A program made the translations under genes and the position numbers. A stretch of DNA of 15,066 bases from DSXH01 sp964532065. Lineage in GTDB: Bacteria > Bacteroidota > Ignavibacteria > Ignavibacteriales > Melioribacteraceae. Under the pieces are notes generated by a model. The model worked only from the letters and a program-made list of their open reading frames with translations, searched no databases and was not told where the DNA came from. Where the stretch lies: assembly GCA_964532065.1 (NCBI GenBank), contig CAZHHG010000072.1, positions 1 to 15,066 on the forward strand, written 5' to 3'. Position 1 is the stretch's first letter, and each line of letters opens with the position of its first letter. Of the stretch, positions 1-7,828 are shown piece after piece.

Positions 1-567
1 ACCGATGATAAAGAAATTGCGGAAGTCTCTCTTAGTTTCGGTGCAGGAGTCCCTTTTACCAGACCTCCGGAGTTAGCCACGGATGATGCAAAAACTGTAG
101 ACGTTGTTATGCATTCCATAAACTATCTGGAATCAATAAATGATAGTTATGACATAATAGTTTTGTTAGAACCTACTTCTCCTCTTCGCGAAGTATATGA
201 TATTGATACTGCATTGGAAATGCTTGTTCAGAATCCACAAGCTGAAAGTATTGTAGGGATTGCGAAAGTTGAGTCACAGCATCCTTCTTTTGTTGTCAAA
301 CTTCATGATAAATTTATAAAGCCATATAGTAATGAAAACTTCCGAATATTAAGACGTCAGGATATTGAAACACTCTATTATTATGAAGGGAGCTTATACA
401 TTTTTTATACTTATTCATTTAAAAATAGAAAACAATACTATCATGAAAAGACTATGGGCTATGTTGTTCCGAAATGGAAAGCTTTTGAAGTTGATGATGA
501 AGTGGATTTTATGATTGTTGAAGAAATATTGAAAAAAAGAATAAATGGAAAATTATTCCATGAATAA
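1..567 (+). CDS. neuA: Acylneuraminate cytidylyltransferase (CMP-nonulosonate synthetase), 5' truncated
   Basis: NeuA/LegF/PtmB-type enzymes join CTP and a nonulosonic acid (sialic, legionaminic or pseudaminic) to give the CMP-sugar used by glycosyltransferases. The reading frame is open from base 1, so the gene enters from the left: 188 residues are visible, against roughly 220-235 for the family. The missing N-terminus would carry the nucleotide-binding PARGGSKR-type loop. Visible family signatures are TDDKEIAEV and the PPELATDDA segment near the left edge, then LLEPTSPLR at about bases 163-189 (normally LQPTSPLR, so Q has become E) and the acidic tail FEVDDEVDF. It overlaps the aminotransferase gene by up to 23 bases. 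Which nonulosonate is used cannot be told from this fragment. The family call is firm; the exact substrate is not. Confidence 0.9.
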   Translation, partial: TDDKEIAEVSLSFGAGVPFTRPPELATDDAKTVDVVMHSINYLESINDSYDIIVLLEPTSPLREVYDIDTALEMLVQNPQAESIVGIAKVESQHPSFVVKLHDKFIKPYSNENFRILRRQDIETLYYYEGSLYIFYTYSFKNRKQYYHEKTMGYVVPKWKAFEVDDEVDFMIVEEILKKRINGKLFHE

Positions 568-1921
568 CAATTACAGTGACCGGTTAAACAAAGTTATACC
601 GGGAGGCGCGCATACTTATTCACGGGGCGACGATCAATATCCGTCTAATGCTCCTCAGATACTTTTAAAAGGGAAAGGCGGTTATGTATGGGATCCTGAC
701 GGGAATAAATTTCTCGACTATGGAATGGCTTTAAGAGCTGTAACTATCGGTTATTCCGATACCCGCATAAACAATGCAGCTATTAAACAGATTAAAAACG
801 GTGTTAACCTTACAAGGCCAAGTATGATTGAGCTTGAGGCAGCCGAACTCCTTACAGGTATTATTGAAGGGAGCGAAATGGTAAAGTTTGCCAAGAACGG
901 ATCGAATGTTACTACGGCTGCTCTCAAAATCGCACGGGCTTATACTGGAAAAAAATATATCTGCATACCAAGGCAGCATCCCTTCTTTTCATTCGATGAC
1001 TGGTTCATCGGTTCAACACCGGTTAAGAGAGGTATACCTGAAGAACACTATTCAACAACACTTTTATTCGATTATAATAACATTGAATCCCTGAAAGAAC
1101 TGTTCGACAGGTATCCCGGACAGGTGGCCGCGGTGATTATGGAACCTGCTACTACTGTTGATCCCTGTCCTGCTGAATGTACAGGTGTTAGAAGTATTGG
1201 CCATAAGTGCATTGATTGCTCTAATCACGGTAGAAATTTTTTAGTCCTTGTTAAGGAATTATGCCACAAAAACAATTCGCTTTTCATCCTCGATGAGATG
1301 ATAACCGGTTTCAGGTGGCATCTGCAGGGGGCACAGAAATATTTCGGGGTTGAACCGGATCTTTCAACATTCGGGAAAGGGATGGCAAATGGTTTTGCCG
1401 TAGCGGCCCTTACCGGCAAAAAAGAATTTATGAAGGTAGGCGGTATAAATGAATCCGGTATGGAAAGAACTTTTCTTGTTTCTACCACACACGGCGCGGA
1501 AATGACCTCTCTCGGCGCTTTTGTTGAGACTGTAAAAGTCTATCAGGAAAAAAATGTAATTGATCATATGTGGAATTACGGCGCTAAATTGTTCAATGGT
1601 ATTAATAGTATAAGTGAAAGTCTGGGGCTGTCCGCTTTCTTCCATATGGAAGGTGGGTATGTTTCGATGAATTATGTAACAAAAGACAGAGACGGAAAAA
1701 ACTCATTAAGTTTCAGAACTCTCTTCGCACAGGAGATGATTAAAAATAAAGTACTCATCCCATGGATTGCCGTTTGCCTTGCGCATTCCGAACGAGAGCT
1801 CAATCTCACTTTTAAAGCAGTCGAAATATCATTGCAGGTTTATAAAAAAGCATTGAATGAAGGGATCGAAAAGTATCTAGTCGGTCCGTCCATAAAACCG
1901 GTCTTTAGAAAATTTAATTAA
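545..1921 (+). CDS. Class III PLP aminotransferase, glutamate-1-semialdehyde aminomutase-like
   Basis: A 458-residue fold-type I PLP enzyme of the GSA aminomutase/class III aminotransferase family. Visible landmarks are VIPGGAHTYSRGD near the N-terminus (17-29), the pyridine-binding aspartate in ILDEMITGFR (D250) and the Schiff-base lysine in FGKGMANG (K278). In a polysaccharide operon the likely role is amination or deamination of a sugar or small-acid precursor, not haem synthesis; this is inferred from context. Between the active-site strand IMEPAT (about 198-203) and the helix before ILDE lies an unusual cysteine-rich insert with Cys208, Cys212, Cys222 and Cys225 (CX3CX9CX2C) followed by His228. 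This looks like a metal site. The ATG at 545 overlaps neuA by 23 bases; the ATG at 560 (residue 6) would overlap by only 8 and is an equally fair start, since neither has a clear Shine-Dalgarno. Confidence 0.88.
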   Translation: MENYSMNNNYSDRLNKVIPGGAHTYSRGDDQYPSNAPQILLKGKGGYVWDPDGNKFLDYGMALRAVTIGYSDTRINNAAIKQIKNGVNLTRPSMIELEAAELLTGIIEGSEMVKFAKNGSNVTTAALKIARAYTGKKYICIPRQHPFFSFDDWFIGSTPVKRGIPEEHYSTTLLFDYNNIESLKELFDRYPGQVAAVIMEPATTVDPCPAECTGVRSIGHKCIDCSNHGRNFLVLVKELCHKNNSLFILDEMITGFRWHLQGAQKYFGVEPDLSTFGKGMANGFAVAALTGKKEFMKVGGINESGMERTFLVSTTHGAEMTSLGAFVETVKVYQEKNVIDHMWNYGAKLFNGINSISESLGLSAFFHMEGGYVSMNYVTKDRDGKNSLSFRTLFAQEMIKNKVLIPWIAVCLAHSERELNLTFKAVEISLQVYKKALNEGIEKYLVGPSIKPVFRKFN

Positions 1922-1939
1922 CATTAAAACAGAAAGATA

Positions 1940-2710
1940 ATGCTGACAGAAAAAATTATTGTAGTAGTGGGCGGTGCCGGGCTTTTAGGATCTGAATTTG
2001 TTTCGGAAATAATACGCAATAATGGAATCGCCGTTATTGCGGATAATAATGCCGCAGCCGGTAAAACACTTTCAGATAAAATCAATAAAGATTTTGGAAA
2101 GGGGAAAGCTTTTTTTAAGAAAACGGATTTTGCATCCTCCGCCTCGGTTAATAGTCTAATCTCCTCTGTCGATTCGCGATATGGAAGAATAGACGGATGG
2201 ATTAATGCCGCGTATCCAAAACCGAAAAACTACGGAAAGGAATTTCTGAAATTAAATTTTAGGGACTTTAATTCCAATATAAATCTACACCTCGGCGGTT
2301 ACTTTATATGCAATCAGCTTGCCGTAAAATATTTTCTTAAACAGGGGTACGGGAATATTATTAATCTGGCTTCAATCTACGGATTCCTTTCACCCCGTTT
2401 CGAAATCTATGGAAGTACCGGAATGACTATGCCTGTAGATTATGCTCTCATTAAAGCCGGTATTCTTCAGCTTACGAGATACCTCGCAAATTATCTTAAA
2501 GGTAAGAATATCCGTATCAATTCAATAAGTCCCGGCGGTGTGCTGAACGGGCAGCAGAAAGAGTTTGTCAGGAATTATTCCCGATACACTAACAGCAATA
2601 ATCTTCTTAAATCCACGGATATCAATGGTACAGTTCTTTTTCTTCTCTCCGGTTTATCCGGAAAAATTCATGGACAGAATATAATTGTAGATGATGGTTT
2701 TTCATTATAG
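1940..2710 (+). CDS. Short-chain dehydrogenase/reductase, PtmA-like
   Basis: A 256-residue classical SDR with an N-terminal Rossmann fold. The cofactor loop is GGAGLLG (11-17), a variant of TGxxxGIG. NAA at 89-91 replaces the usual NAG. Catalytic residues are Ser145 in INLASIYGF and Tyr168/Lys172 in YALIK, so the active site is complete. The C-terminus NIIVDDGFSL is typical of the family. It resembles the SDRs (PtmA type) that sit beside CMP-nonulosonate synthetases in flagellin and O-antigen glycosylation loci. It probably oxidises or reduces a hydroxyl on a sugar intermediate using NAD(P); the substrate is unknown. It starts 18 bases after the aminotransferase stop. The leader ACAGAAAGATA gives only a weak ribosome site. 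Confidence 0.85.
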   Translation: MLTEKIIVVVGGAGLLGSEFVSEIIRNNGIAVIADNNAAAGKTLSDKINKDFGKGKAFFKKTDFASSASVNSLISSVDSRYGRIDGWINAAYPKPKNYGKEFLKLNFRDFNSNINLHLGGYFICNQLAVKYFLKQGYGNIINLASIYGFLSPRFEIYGSTGMTMPVDYALIKAGILQLTRYLANYLKGKNIRINSISPGGVLNGQQKEFVRNYSRYTNSNNLLKSTDINGTVLFLLSGLSGKIHGQNIIVDDGFSL

Positions 2711-2713
2711 TCA

Positions 2714-3529
2714 ATGAAAGAATTTGTTAAATGCCCCGTCTGTTCCTCTTCGGGAAATGATAAGATTAAAGTCTTCTATCGAAAGGAATTTAATCTGTAC
2801 ACTTGCCGCGGATGCGGATTTATTTTCCATAATGTCTCTACTGAAAATCCGGAAGAGGAAAATGTTAATCTGAAGTTTGTTAATTCGGACAGGGATTATT
2901 TCCACCCGGTAAAATCTGATCTTTTCGAGGATAATATCAGAAGGATCATGAATATTGCACCGGAGGGTAATAAAATCCTTGACGTCGGATGCCGTGACGG
3001 ACATTTTCTCTCGATAGCAAAGAAATATGAATTTGAGTGTTATGGTGTTGAACCAAGTCCTATAATGTGCCGTTATTTGTCGCAAAAGGGAATTAATATT
3101 GTAAATGGTTATTACCGGAAAGAGTTATTTGAAAAGGAAAGTTTTGATGTAATAAGTTTTATTCAGGTTCTGGAACATATTCCGGATCCTAAAACCAATG
3201 GATTGGAAATTGCTCACTATCATTTAAAGAAAAATGGAATAATTGTCGTGGAAGTACCATCGGTGAATAATCCGCAAATAATGCTGTATAAACTAACAGG
3301 TATAAATAGATTTGTTAAGAAATATTTTATAAAGGATCATTGTAACTATTTTTCGCCTTCAACTATGTCACTATTAATGGAAATTGCCGGTTTTGAAAAA
3401 GTCGAAATTGCTACAGGGCGCCTTTCCAGAAAATATTCAGGTTATAAGAGATTGATCGGTAAAGTAATTGATCCTATCCTTAACTATCTAAATCTAGGCG
3501 GATTACTCTATATCGGGAGAAAAAAATAA
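2714..3529 (+). CDS. Class I SAM-dependent methyltransferase with N-terminal zinc ribbon
   Basis: A 271-residue protein. The N-terminus carries two cysteine pairs, CPVC (Cys7/Cys10) and CRGC (Cys31/Cys34), as in the zinc-binding N-terminal module of many sugar C-methyltransferases and related enzymes. The SAM-binding core follows: motif I ILDVGCRDG (88-96), the acidic strand end in GVEPS (Glu113), and VLEHIPDP (152-159). The C-terminal part has the DHCNYFSPSTMSLL segment and AGFEKVE, a pattern common in Methyltransf_23-type proteins of polysaccharide loci. The likely role is methylation of a sugar nucleotide or nascent glycan; N-, O- or C-methylation cannot be decided. The start is 3 bases after the SDR stop, with no strong Shine-Dalgarno. 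The stop directly abuts the next gene's TTG. Confidence 0.86.
   Translation: MKEFVKCPVCSSSGNDKIKVFYRKEFNLYTCRGCGFIFHNVSTENPEEENVNLKFVNSDRDYFHPVKSDLFEDNIRRIMNIAPEGNKILDVGCRDGHFLSIAKKYEFECYGVEPSPIMCRYLSQKGINIVNGYYRKELFEKESFDVISFIQVLEHIPDPKTNGLEIAHYHLKKNGIIVVEVPSVNNPQIMLYKLTGINRFVKKYFIKDHCNYFSPSTMSLLMEIAGFEKVEIATGRLSRKYSGYKRLIGKVIDPILNYLNLGGLLYIGRKK
3515..3520 (+). promoter_or_regulatory. Ribosome binding site for the TTG start at 3530
   Basis: GGGAGA inside the end of the methyltransferase gene lies 9 bases before TTG. It supports a non-ATG start directly after the preceding TAA, since no in-frame ATG occurs near the start of the conserved Rossmann sequence. Confidence 0.55.
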
Positions 3530-4504
3530 TTGATTAACAGACTCTTATTAGTCAGCTGCGGAGAAATAGGAAGCCGTCACCTTCAGGCTCTTACACGTCT
3601 CAAATATCCTTTGGAAATCAATGTAGTAGAAAGTTATTCCCCCTCAATTGATAAAGCTCTAATTCGTTTTAAGGAAGCCGTCGGAAACCGTCAGGATATT
3701 ATTCTAAACTGGTTCAATTCAATCGATGAGATTGTTGTTGTTCCGGATCTGGTGATCAGCGCATCCAATTCAAAGAACAGGGCGGCCTCTTTAATCCAGC
3801 TTGCGGAGAAAGGATGCAGGAAATTCCTGGTTGAAAAGATGGTCTGCCAGAGCTCTTTAGAATATGAACTTGTACTTAAAACATTTAAGAAATATGGAGT
3901 TTATGCCCGGGTAAATCTTAACAGGCGATATTTCCCCTTAATAAGAAAGATAAAGGACTTGATTGGAGATGATGTTATAAGTATGTCTGTAAATGCGGGA
4001 AATATTGGACTCGGCTGTAATGCAATTCATTACCTCGATTATTTTAAGTTTCTTATCGGACATTCCATATACTGGACGGAATGTTCAGCATTAAATTCTC
4101 CTCTCGAACCGAATAGACGGGGAACGGATTATGTTGAACTTAGCGGTTCATTCCTTATTAGTTCTGAAAGAGGTGATAGGCTATTTATCGATTTCAACCG
4201 AAGCTTTGATTACCTTCCGGCACTTGTGATAAATTCAAACCGATACAAAATCTTTATTGACGAACAGAGCGGGAAAGCGGTCTTTAAAGAACTGAATAAA
4301 GAGACTGCATGGTTTGAGGATAAATTTGAGTTTGTTTACCAGAGCGTTTTAACTGATAAATATATTCTGGATATTGAAAACAACACCTGTCTGCTTCCTA
4401 CAATAGAGGAAAGCTTTGAAGAACATAAAGTCCTGTTCGATATTTTTCTAAAACACATCAACCGGGTTCAGGGTAGTGAATTAACACTCTGCCCGGTTAC
4501 TTAA
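3530..4504 (+). CDS. Gfo/Idh/MocA-family oxidoreductase (first of two)
   Basis: A 324-residue NAD(P)-dependent sugar oxidoreductase family member. The N-terminal Rossmann motif is SCGEIGSRH (9-17), the family's GxGxxGxxH pattern with C in place of the first G. The second family signature is VEKM (101-104), where Met replaces the usual proline of EKP. NRRYFP (131-136) and the NAIHYLDYF segment (164-172, with His167 and Asp170) fit the C-terminal catalytic sheet. TTG is chosen as start because it begins exactly at the Rossmann strand, follows the previous TAA without a gap and has GGGAGA 9 bases upstream. Similar genes (PtmF type) accompany CMP-nonulosonate synthetases in ptm/leg loci. The substrate is unknown; oxidation or reduction of a sugar or sugar-nucleotide hydroxyl is expected. 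Confidence 0.8.
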   Translation: MINRLLLVSCGEIGSRHLQALTRLKYPLEINVVESYSPSIDKALIRFKEAVGNRQDIILNWFNSIDEIVVVPDLVISASNSKNRAASLIQLAEKGCRKFLVEKMVCQSSLEYELVLKTFKKYGVYARVNLNRRYFPLIRKIKDLIGDDVISMSVNAGNIGLGCNAIHYLDYFKFLIGHSIYWTECSALNSPLEPNRRGTDYVELSGSFLISSERGDRLFIDFNRSFDYLPALVINSNRYKIFIDEQSGKAVFKELNKETAWFEDKFEFVYQSVLTDKYILDIENNTCLLPTIEESFEEHKVLFDIFLKHINRVQGSELTLCPVT

Positions 4505-4516
4505 ATCGGAATTATA

Positions 4517-5482
4517 ATGGAATTTAATAATTGTACCGTACTTCTTTTAGGCGCCGGGTATATGGCCAGGGAATATGCAAAAGCATTACATTTTCTCGGA
4601 TTCAGAGATGTTACAATTGTCTCAAGAAATATTGATCATGCAAGAGATTGTGCGGAAGCTTATAACTATAATCATTACGGCGGCGGATTAGACACCATTT
4701 ACAAATTGAACAGGAATTTCGATTTAATGATCTCAGCTGTAACTGTTCACGATATTCTCCATTCAGCCGGAATTGCAGTTGAAACAGGAATAAAAAAAAT
4801 CCTTCTCGAAAAACCCGTTGCTTTAAATTCGGGAACAATTAAAGACTGGTTGGATCGGAATAACAAGCAGGACGTAAACATTCGAGCGGCCTTTAATAGA
4901 ATGTGCTACCCGAATGTTAATCATCTGCTAAAACTTGTCCGGGATGAAGGGGGCATTACTTCATGTAATTATTCGTTTACGGAATGGACAAAAGATGTTG
5001 AGAGTTACAATTTTGACTGTAATATTCTGGAAAGGTGGGGCCTTTATAACAGTATGCATATCATTTCTCTTGTTCACAAAATTATCGGTTTCCCGGCAGA
5101 CTATAAATTTTGTCAATCGGGAAATGATATACCATGGCATAAAGCCGGCTCTGCTTTCACCGGCGCTGGAATTACCGAAAAGAATATAGCGTTTTCATAC
5201 AATTCAAACTGGGCTTCGGCCGGCAGGTGGTGGATCGATTTTATGACCCGGGAAAATTGCTACAGGCTGATGCCTATTGAAAAATTGCAGGTTAGTAAAA
5301 GAAATACAGTTAATTGGGAATTTGTTGAGTTCAAGAATAACTTCCCTCAATTAAAACAGGGAGTAGCAGAAGAAATTATCTGCATGTTTGAAGATTCCTG
5401 CGGCTCCACCGGTTTACCCGATCTTAAAGAAACTATTCAGTACCTCGAACTCTCCGAAAAAATATTCGGCTATACTTCCTGA
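4517..5482 (+). CDS. Gfo/Idh/MocA-family oxidoreductase (second of two)
   Basis: A 321-residue protein of the same family as its upstream neighbour but clearly divergent, so not a recent duplicate. The Rossmann loop is LLGAGYMAREY (10-20). The canonical LLEKPVAL occurs at about 96-103 with the EKP lysine intact (Lys99). Further on, AAFNRMCYPN and the SMHIISLVHKI helix (the usual GxHxxDxxxxL region, with the Asp replaced) form the likely substrate pocket. GGAATTATA just before ATG gives a modest ribosome site, 12 bases after the previous stop. Two different oxidoreductases plus an SDR in a row suggest multi-step redox editing of one sugar, such as epimerisation through a keto intermediate; this is inference. 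Confidence 0.8.
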   Translation: MEFNNCTVLLLGAGYMAREYAKALHFLGFRDVTIVSRNIDHARDCAEAYNYNHYGGGLDTIYKLNRNFDLMISAVTVHDILHSAGIAVETGIKKILLEKPVALNSGTIKDWLDRNNKQDVNIRAAFNRMCYPNVNHLLKLVRDEGGITSCNYSFTEWTKDVESYNFDCNILERWGLYNSMHIISLVHKIIGFPADYKFCQSGNDIPWHKAGSAFTGAGITEKNIAFSYNSNWASAGRWWIDFMTRENCYRLMPIEKLQVSKRNTVNWEFVEFKNNFPQLKQGVAEEIICMFEDSCGSTGLPDLKETIQYLELSEKIFGYTS

Positions 5483-5504
5483 TACCTTAAAACAATCGAC
5501 TTAA

Positions 5505-6620
5505 ATGACAAGTATCCTCTTTACTACTTCAAAACTCGGTAATGGCGGAGCGGAAAGGCAGCTCTTAAACCTTTTAAAGGGAATTGACAAGAATAAATAC
5601 AACCCCGTTCTGATAGTTATGCATGACAGTGGTGAAAAACTGGAAGAAGCCTTAAGTCTTGGAATACCGGTCTATTTTGTTTTGAGGAAATGGCGATGGG
5701 ATCTTTTCAGGATAAAAGATTTCATTGCAATTATTAGAAAGCATAATATACCGATTGTTCACACATGGGATATGATGGGTTCATTCTATGTCCTAATGTC
5801 AAAACTCTTCGTTAAATTAAAATGGATAAATGGTACAATCCGCTGCGGTGAACACCGATTTGAAATGAGGATGCTTCTCAGAAAAATCCTTCTTTATTTT
5901 GCCGATTACAGAATTGCGAATACCAGGAACGGATTAAACGCTTTTGGATATAAAGAAAATAAAAAAAACTTAGTAGTATATAATGGTATATTTCCACCTG
6001 TTCCGGCGGTAAGTAAGGAGGAAGTAAAGCGCAAATATAATCTGAACGGAAAAAAAATAATCAGTTCAATCGGCAGGTTCGAATATGAAAAGGATTTTGT
6101 AAGCCTTATAAACATATTTCATACTCTTAAAATAAATTATAGCAGAGATGATTTTATTCTCTTTTTAATCGGGAACGGAAGCCGTGAAATTGAGCTTAAG
6201 AATCTGGTTCAAAGTAAAAACCTCAATAATGATATAATATTTACAGGTTATGTCGATAATGTCAGCGATTATCTGCAGGTAACCGATCTATTTATTCTAC
6301 TCTCATACAGTCACCACGGAGAGGGATTTCCTAATGTTCTCGGTGAAGCTATGTATTATGGAATCCCTTCTATTGTGAGTAATAAAGGGGGGAATTTGGA
6401 GATAATCAATAATGGGAAATCCGGTTTTCTGTGTAATATTGGCGATAGTAAAGGAATTATTGAAAGAATCTTATCGCTTAGCGATAACCGGAATCTGTAT
6501 GAAAGAATATCAGAAGGTTCAAAAAATAGTATAAACAAGTCATTCTCTTTTAATAGAATGATTGAATCATACCAGTCTCTGTATGAGTCGATTAAAAATT
6601 CTTCGGCCGGGGCGGATTGA
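5505..6620 (+). CDS. Glycosyltransferase family 4
   Basis: A 371-residue GT-B retaining glycosyltransferase. The N-terminal domain shows the acceptor-side glycine loop GNGGAERQL (12-20), typical of GT4 proteins. The C-terminal nucleotide-sugar domain shows SSIGRFEYEKD (187-197), LIGNGSRE (221-228) and the complete EX7E motif, E273 to E281 in HGEGFPNVLGEAM, followed by GIPSIVSNKGG. It would act at the cytoplasmic membrane face, adding a sugar to the lipid-linked repeat unit. The donor cannot be told from the sequence. The start ATG follows the oxidoreductase stop by 22 bases with no visible Shine-Dalgarno. Its TGA overlaps the next gene's TTG in the four-base TTGA. Confidence 0.92.
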   Translation: MTSILFTTSKLGNGGAERQLLNLLKGIDKNKYNPVLIVMHDSGEKLEEALSLGIPVYFVLRKWRWDLFRIKDFIAIIRKHNIPIVHTWDMMGSFYVLMSKLFVKLKWINGTIRCGEHRFEMRMLLRKILLYFADYRIANTRNGLNAFGYKENKKNLVVYNGIFPPVPAVSKEEVKRKYNLNGKKIISSIGRFEYEKDFVSLINIFHTLKINYSRDDFILFLIGNGSREIELKNLVQSKNLNNDIIFTGYVDNVSDYLQVTDLFILLSYSHHGEGFPNVLGEAMYYGIPSIVSNKGGNLEIINNGKSGFLCNIGDSKGIIERILSLSDNRNLYERISEGSKNSINKSFSFNRMIESYQSLYESIKNSSAGAD

Positions 6621-7828
6621 AAAAAATCAAAATTCTTTTTTCAACTCCTTTTTACGATTCAGCGATGGATCACCGTCTTAAGAAAATAATAAAGGATTTC
6701 CCTCTCGACGGATTCTTTTTTAAAATATTACACTTTAATAGCGTCAGTAATCCCGGCGCCGTTATAAAGCCGGAGATTGAATTTGCGGAAATTGTGGATT
6801 TTAAGGACTACGATACTCTCGACATAGCTGAAATACTAAAGTCGGAAAGACCGGATGTTGTAATCACTATTACTTTTTTGCATATAATCGACCGAATGAT
6901 AATCTCTTTATGCAGAAAGTTGTCGATCCCGGTTATAATTGTGCAGCACGGTAATATTACTCTCGAAGTTAAAAAAAGTCCCAAAAAAATCCGTACAGTT
7001 TTGTTTCAGGGGATAAGGAAGTATTCCTCCTTTATTTCATTATATATCGTCAGTCTCTTCAGGTATTATTCTTTCGAAAGATTTTTATTTCTGTTAAGAC
7101 TTTTATTTAATCCGGTAAAAAGTATTCAGCATTATACTTACTTCAGCGACTATTCACATTGTTATATACTTGTCTTTGGTAAATATTATATCAATTTTCT
7201 TTCTGAGCTCGGTTTTAATGAATCAAAAATTTTATGCGCCGGCACTCCCTCAACACCGGGAAGTTATTCATCCCGCAAAGAATTAAAAGATTCAATACTA
7301 TATTTATCGGGCGGAATGGCCGTGGATAAATTGTATGGTTGGGATATTAAGAAAGAACGTGAGTTGTTAATCATTTTAAACGATTATTGTTCGCTCAATA
7401 GCTTTCCCCTTGTCTATAGGCCCCACCCCCTGCAGAGCGAAAATGATACAGAATATATTTGCAATAATATGAATCTGTTTGTCTCAAGGAACGAATCATT
7501 ATCCGGTATTCTGGAAAATTCAAAAATTATAATAGGTGACTGCTCTAACGCTCTTCATGAAGCCGTTTTTAATTATAAGCCGATCATAATATTTAAGGAA
7601 AATAATCTGGTTAAGTACCGTTTTGATTATACCGATTATGGAATCGGGCGACAGGCGGATTTTGATAACCTGGCCCCGGTTCTGGACAGTTTTGTGGAAC
7701 TGTCGGAAAAGGAAAAATCCGACTATAAAAAATTTATTGATGATTTTATAACCGACTATAACAAAAAATATTCACTTGATGTATGGAATATTATTAATAA
7801 AATAATTCCAGATGAAATACATACCTGA
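6617..7828 (+). CDS. GT-B-like transferase, polysialyltransferase/CDP-glycerol-transferase-like
   Basis: A 403-residue protein I can place only broadly. The N-terminal half has alternating strands and the QHG tripeptide (110-112) common in KpsS- and polysialyltransferase-like proteins. A hydrophobic, aromatic-rich stretch (about 137-165) may lie against the membrane. The C-terminal half has YRPHP (267-271) and IIIGDCSNALHEA (304-316) then KPIIIF. This pair resembles the RPHP and DYSS..E elements of TagF-like CDP-glycerol glycerophosphotransferases and bacterial polysialyltransferases. A CMP-nonulosonate or phosphodiester transferase is therefore reasonable, and the nearby neuA would supply a donor; this is inference. 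The start is TTG within TTGA, overlapping the GT4 stop by 4 bases with only a weak GGGGCGGA leader. It overlaps the next gene by 17 bases. Confidence 0.68.
   Translation: MKKIKILFSTPFYDSAMDHRLKKIIKDFPLDGFFFKILHFNSVSNPGAVIKPEIEFAEIVDFKDYDTLDIAEILKSERPDVVITITFLHIIDRMIISLCRKLSIPVIIVQHGNITLEVKKSPKKIRTVLFQGIRKYSSFISLYIVSLFRYYSFERFLFLLRLLFNPVKSIQHYTYFSDYSHCYILVFGKYYINFLSELGFNESKILCAGTPSTPGSYSSRKELKDSILYLSGGMAVDKLYGWDIKKERELLIILNDYCSLNSFPLVYRPHPLQSENDTEYICNNMNLFVSRNESLSGILENSKIIIGDCSNALHEAVFNYKPIIIFKENNLVKYRFDYTDYGIGRQADFDNLAPVLDSFVELSEKEKSDYKKFIDDFITDYNKKYSLDVWNIINKIIPDEIHT

Noticed and set aside
888..1094. Alternative + strand frame inside the aminotransferase
   Set aside because: It lies wholly within an intact, motif-rich aminotransferase frame and has no ribosome site or family features.
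2711..3085. Long open frame on the minus strand opposite the methyltransferase
   Set aside because: The + strand frame has clear zinc-ribbon and SAM motifs; the opposite frame has no recognisable domain and is explained by codon bias.
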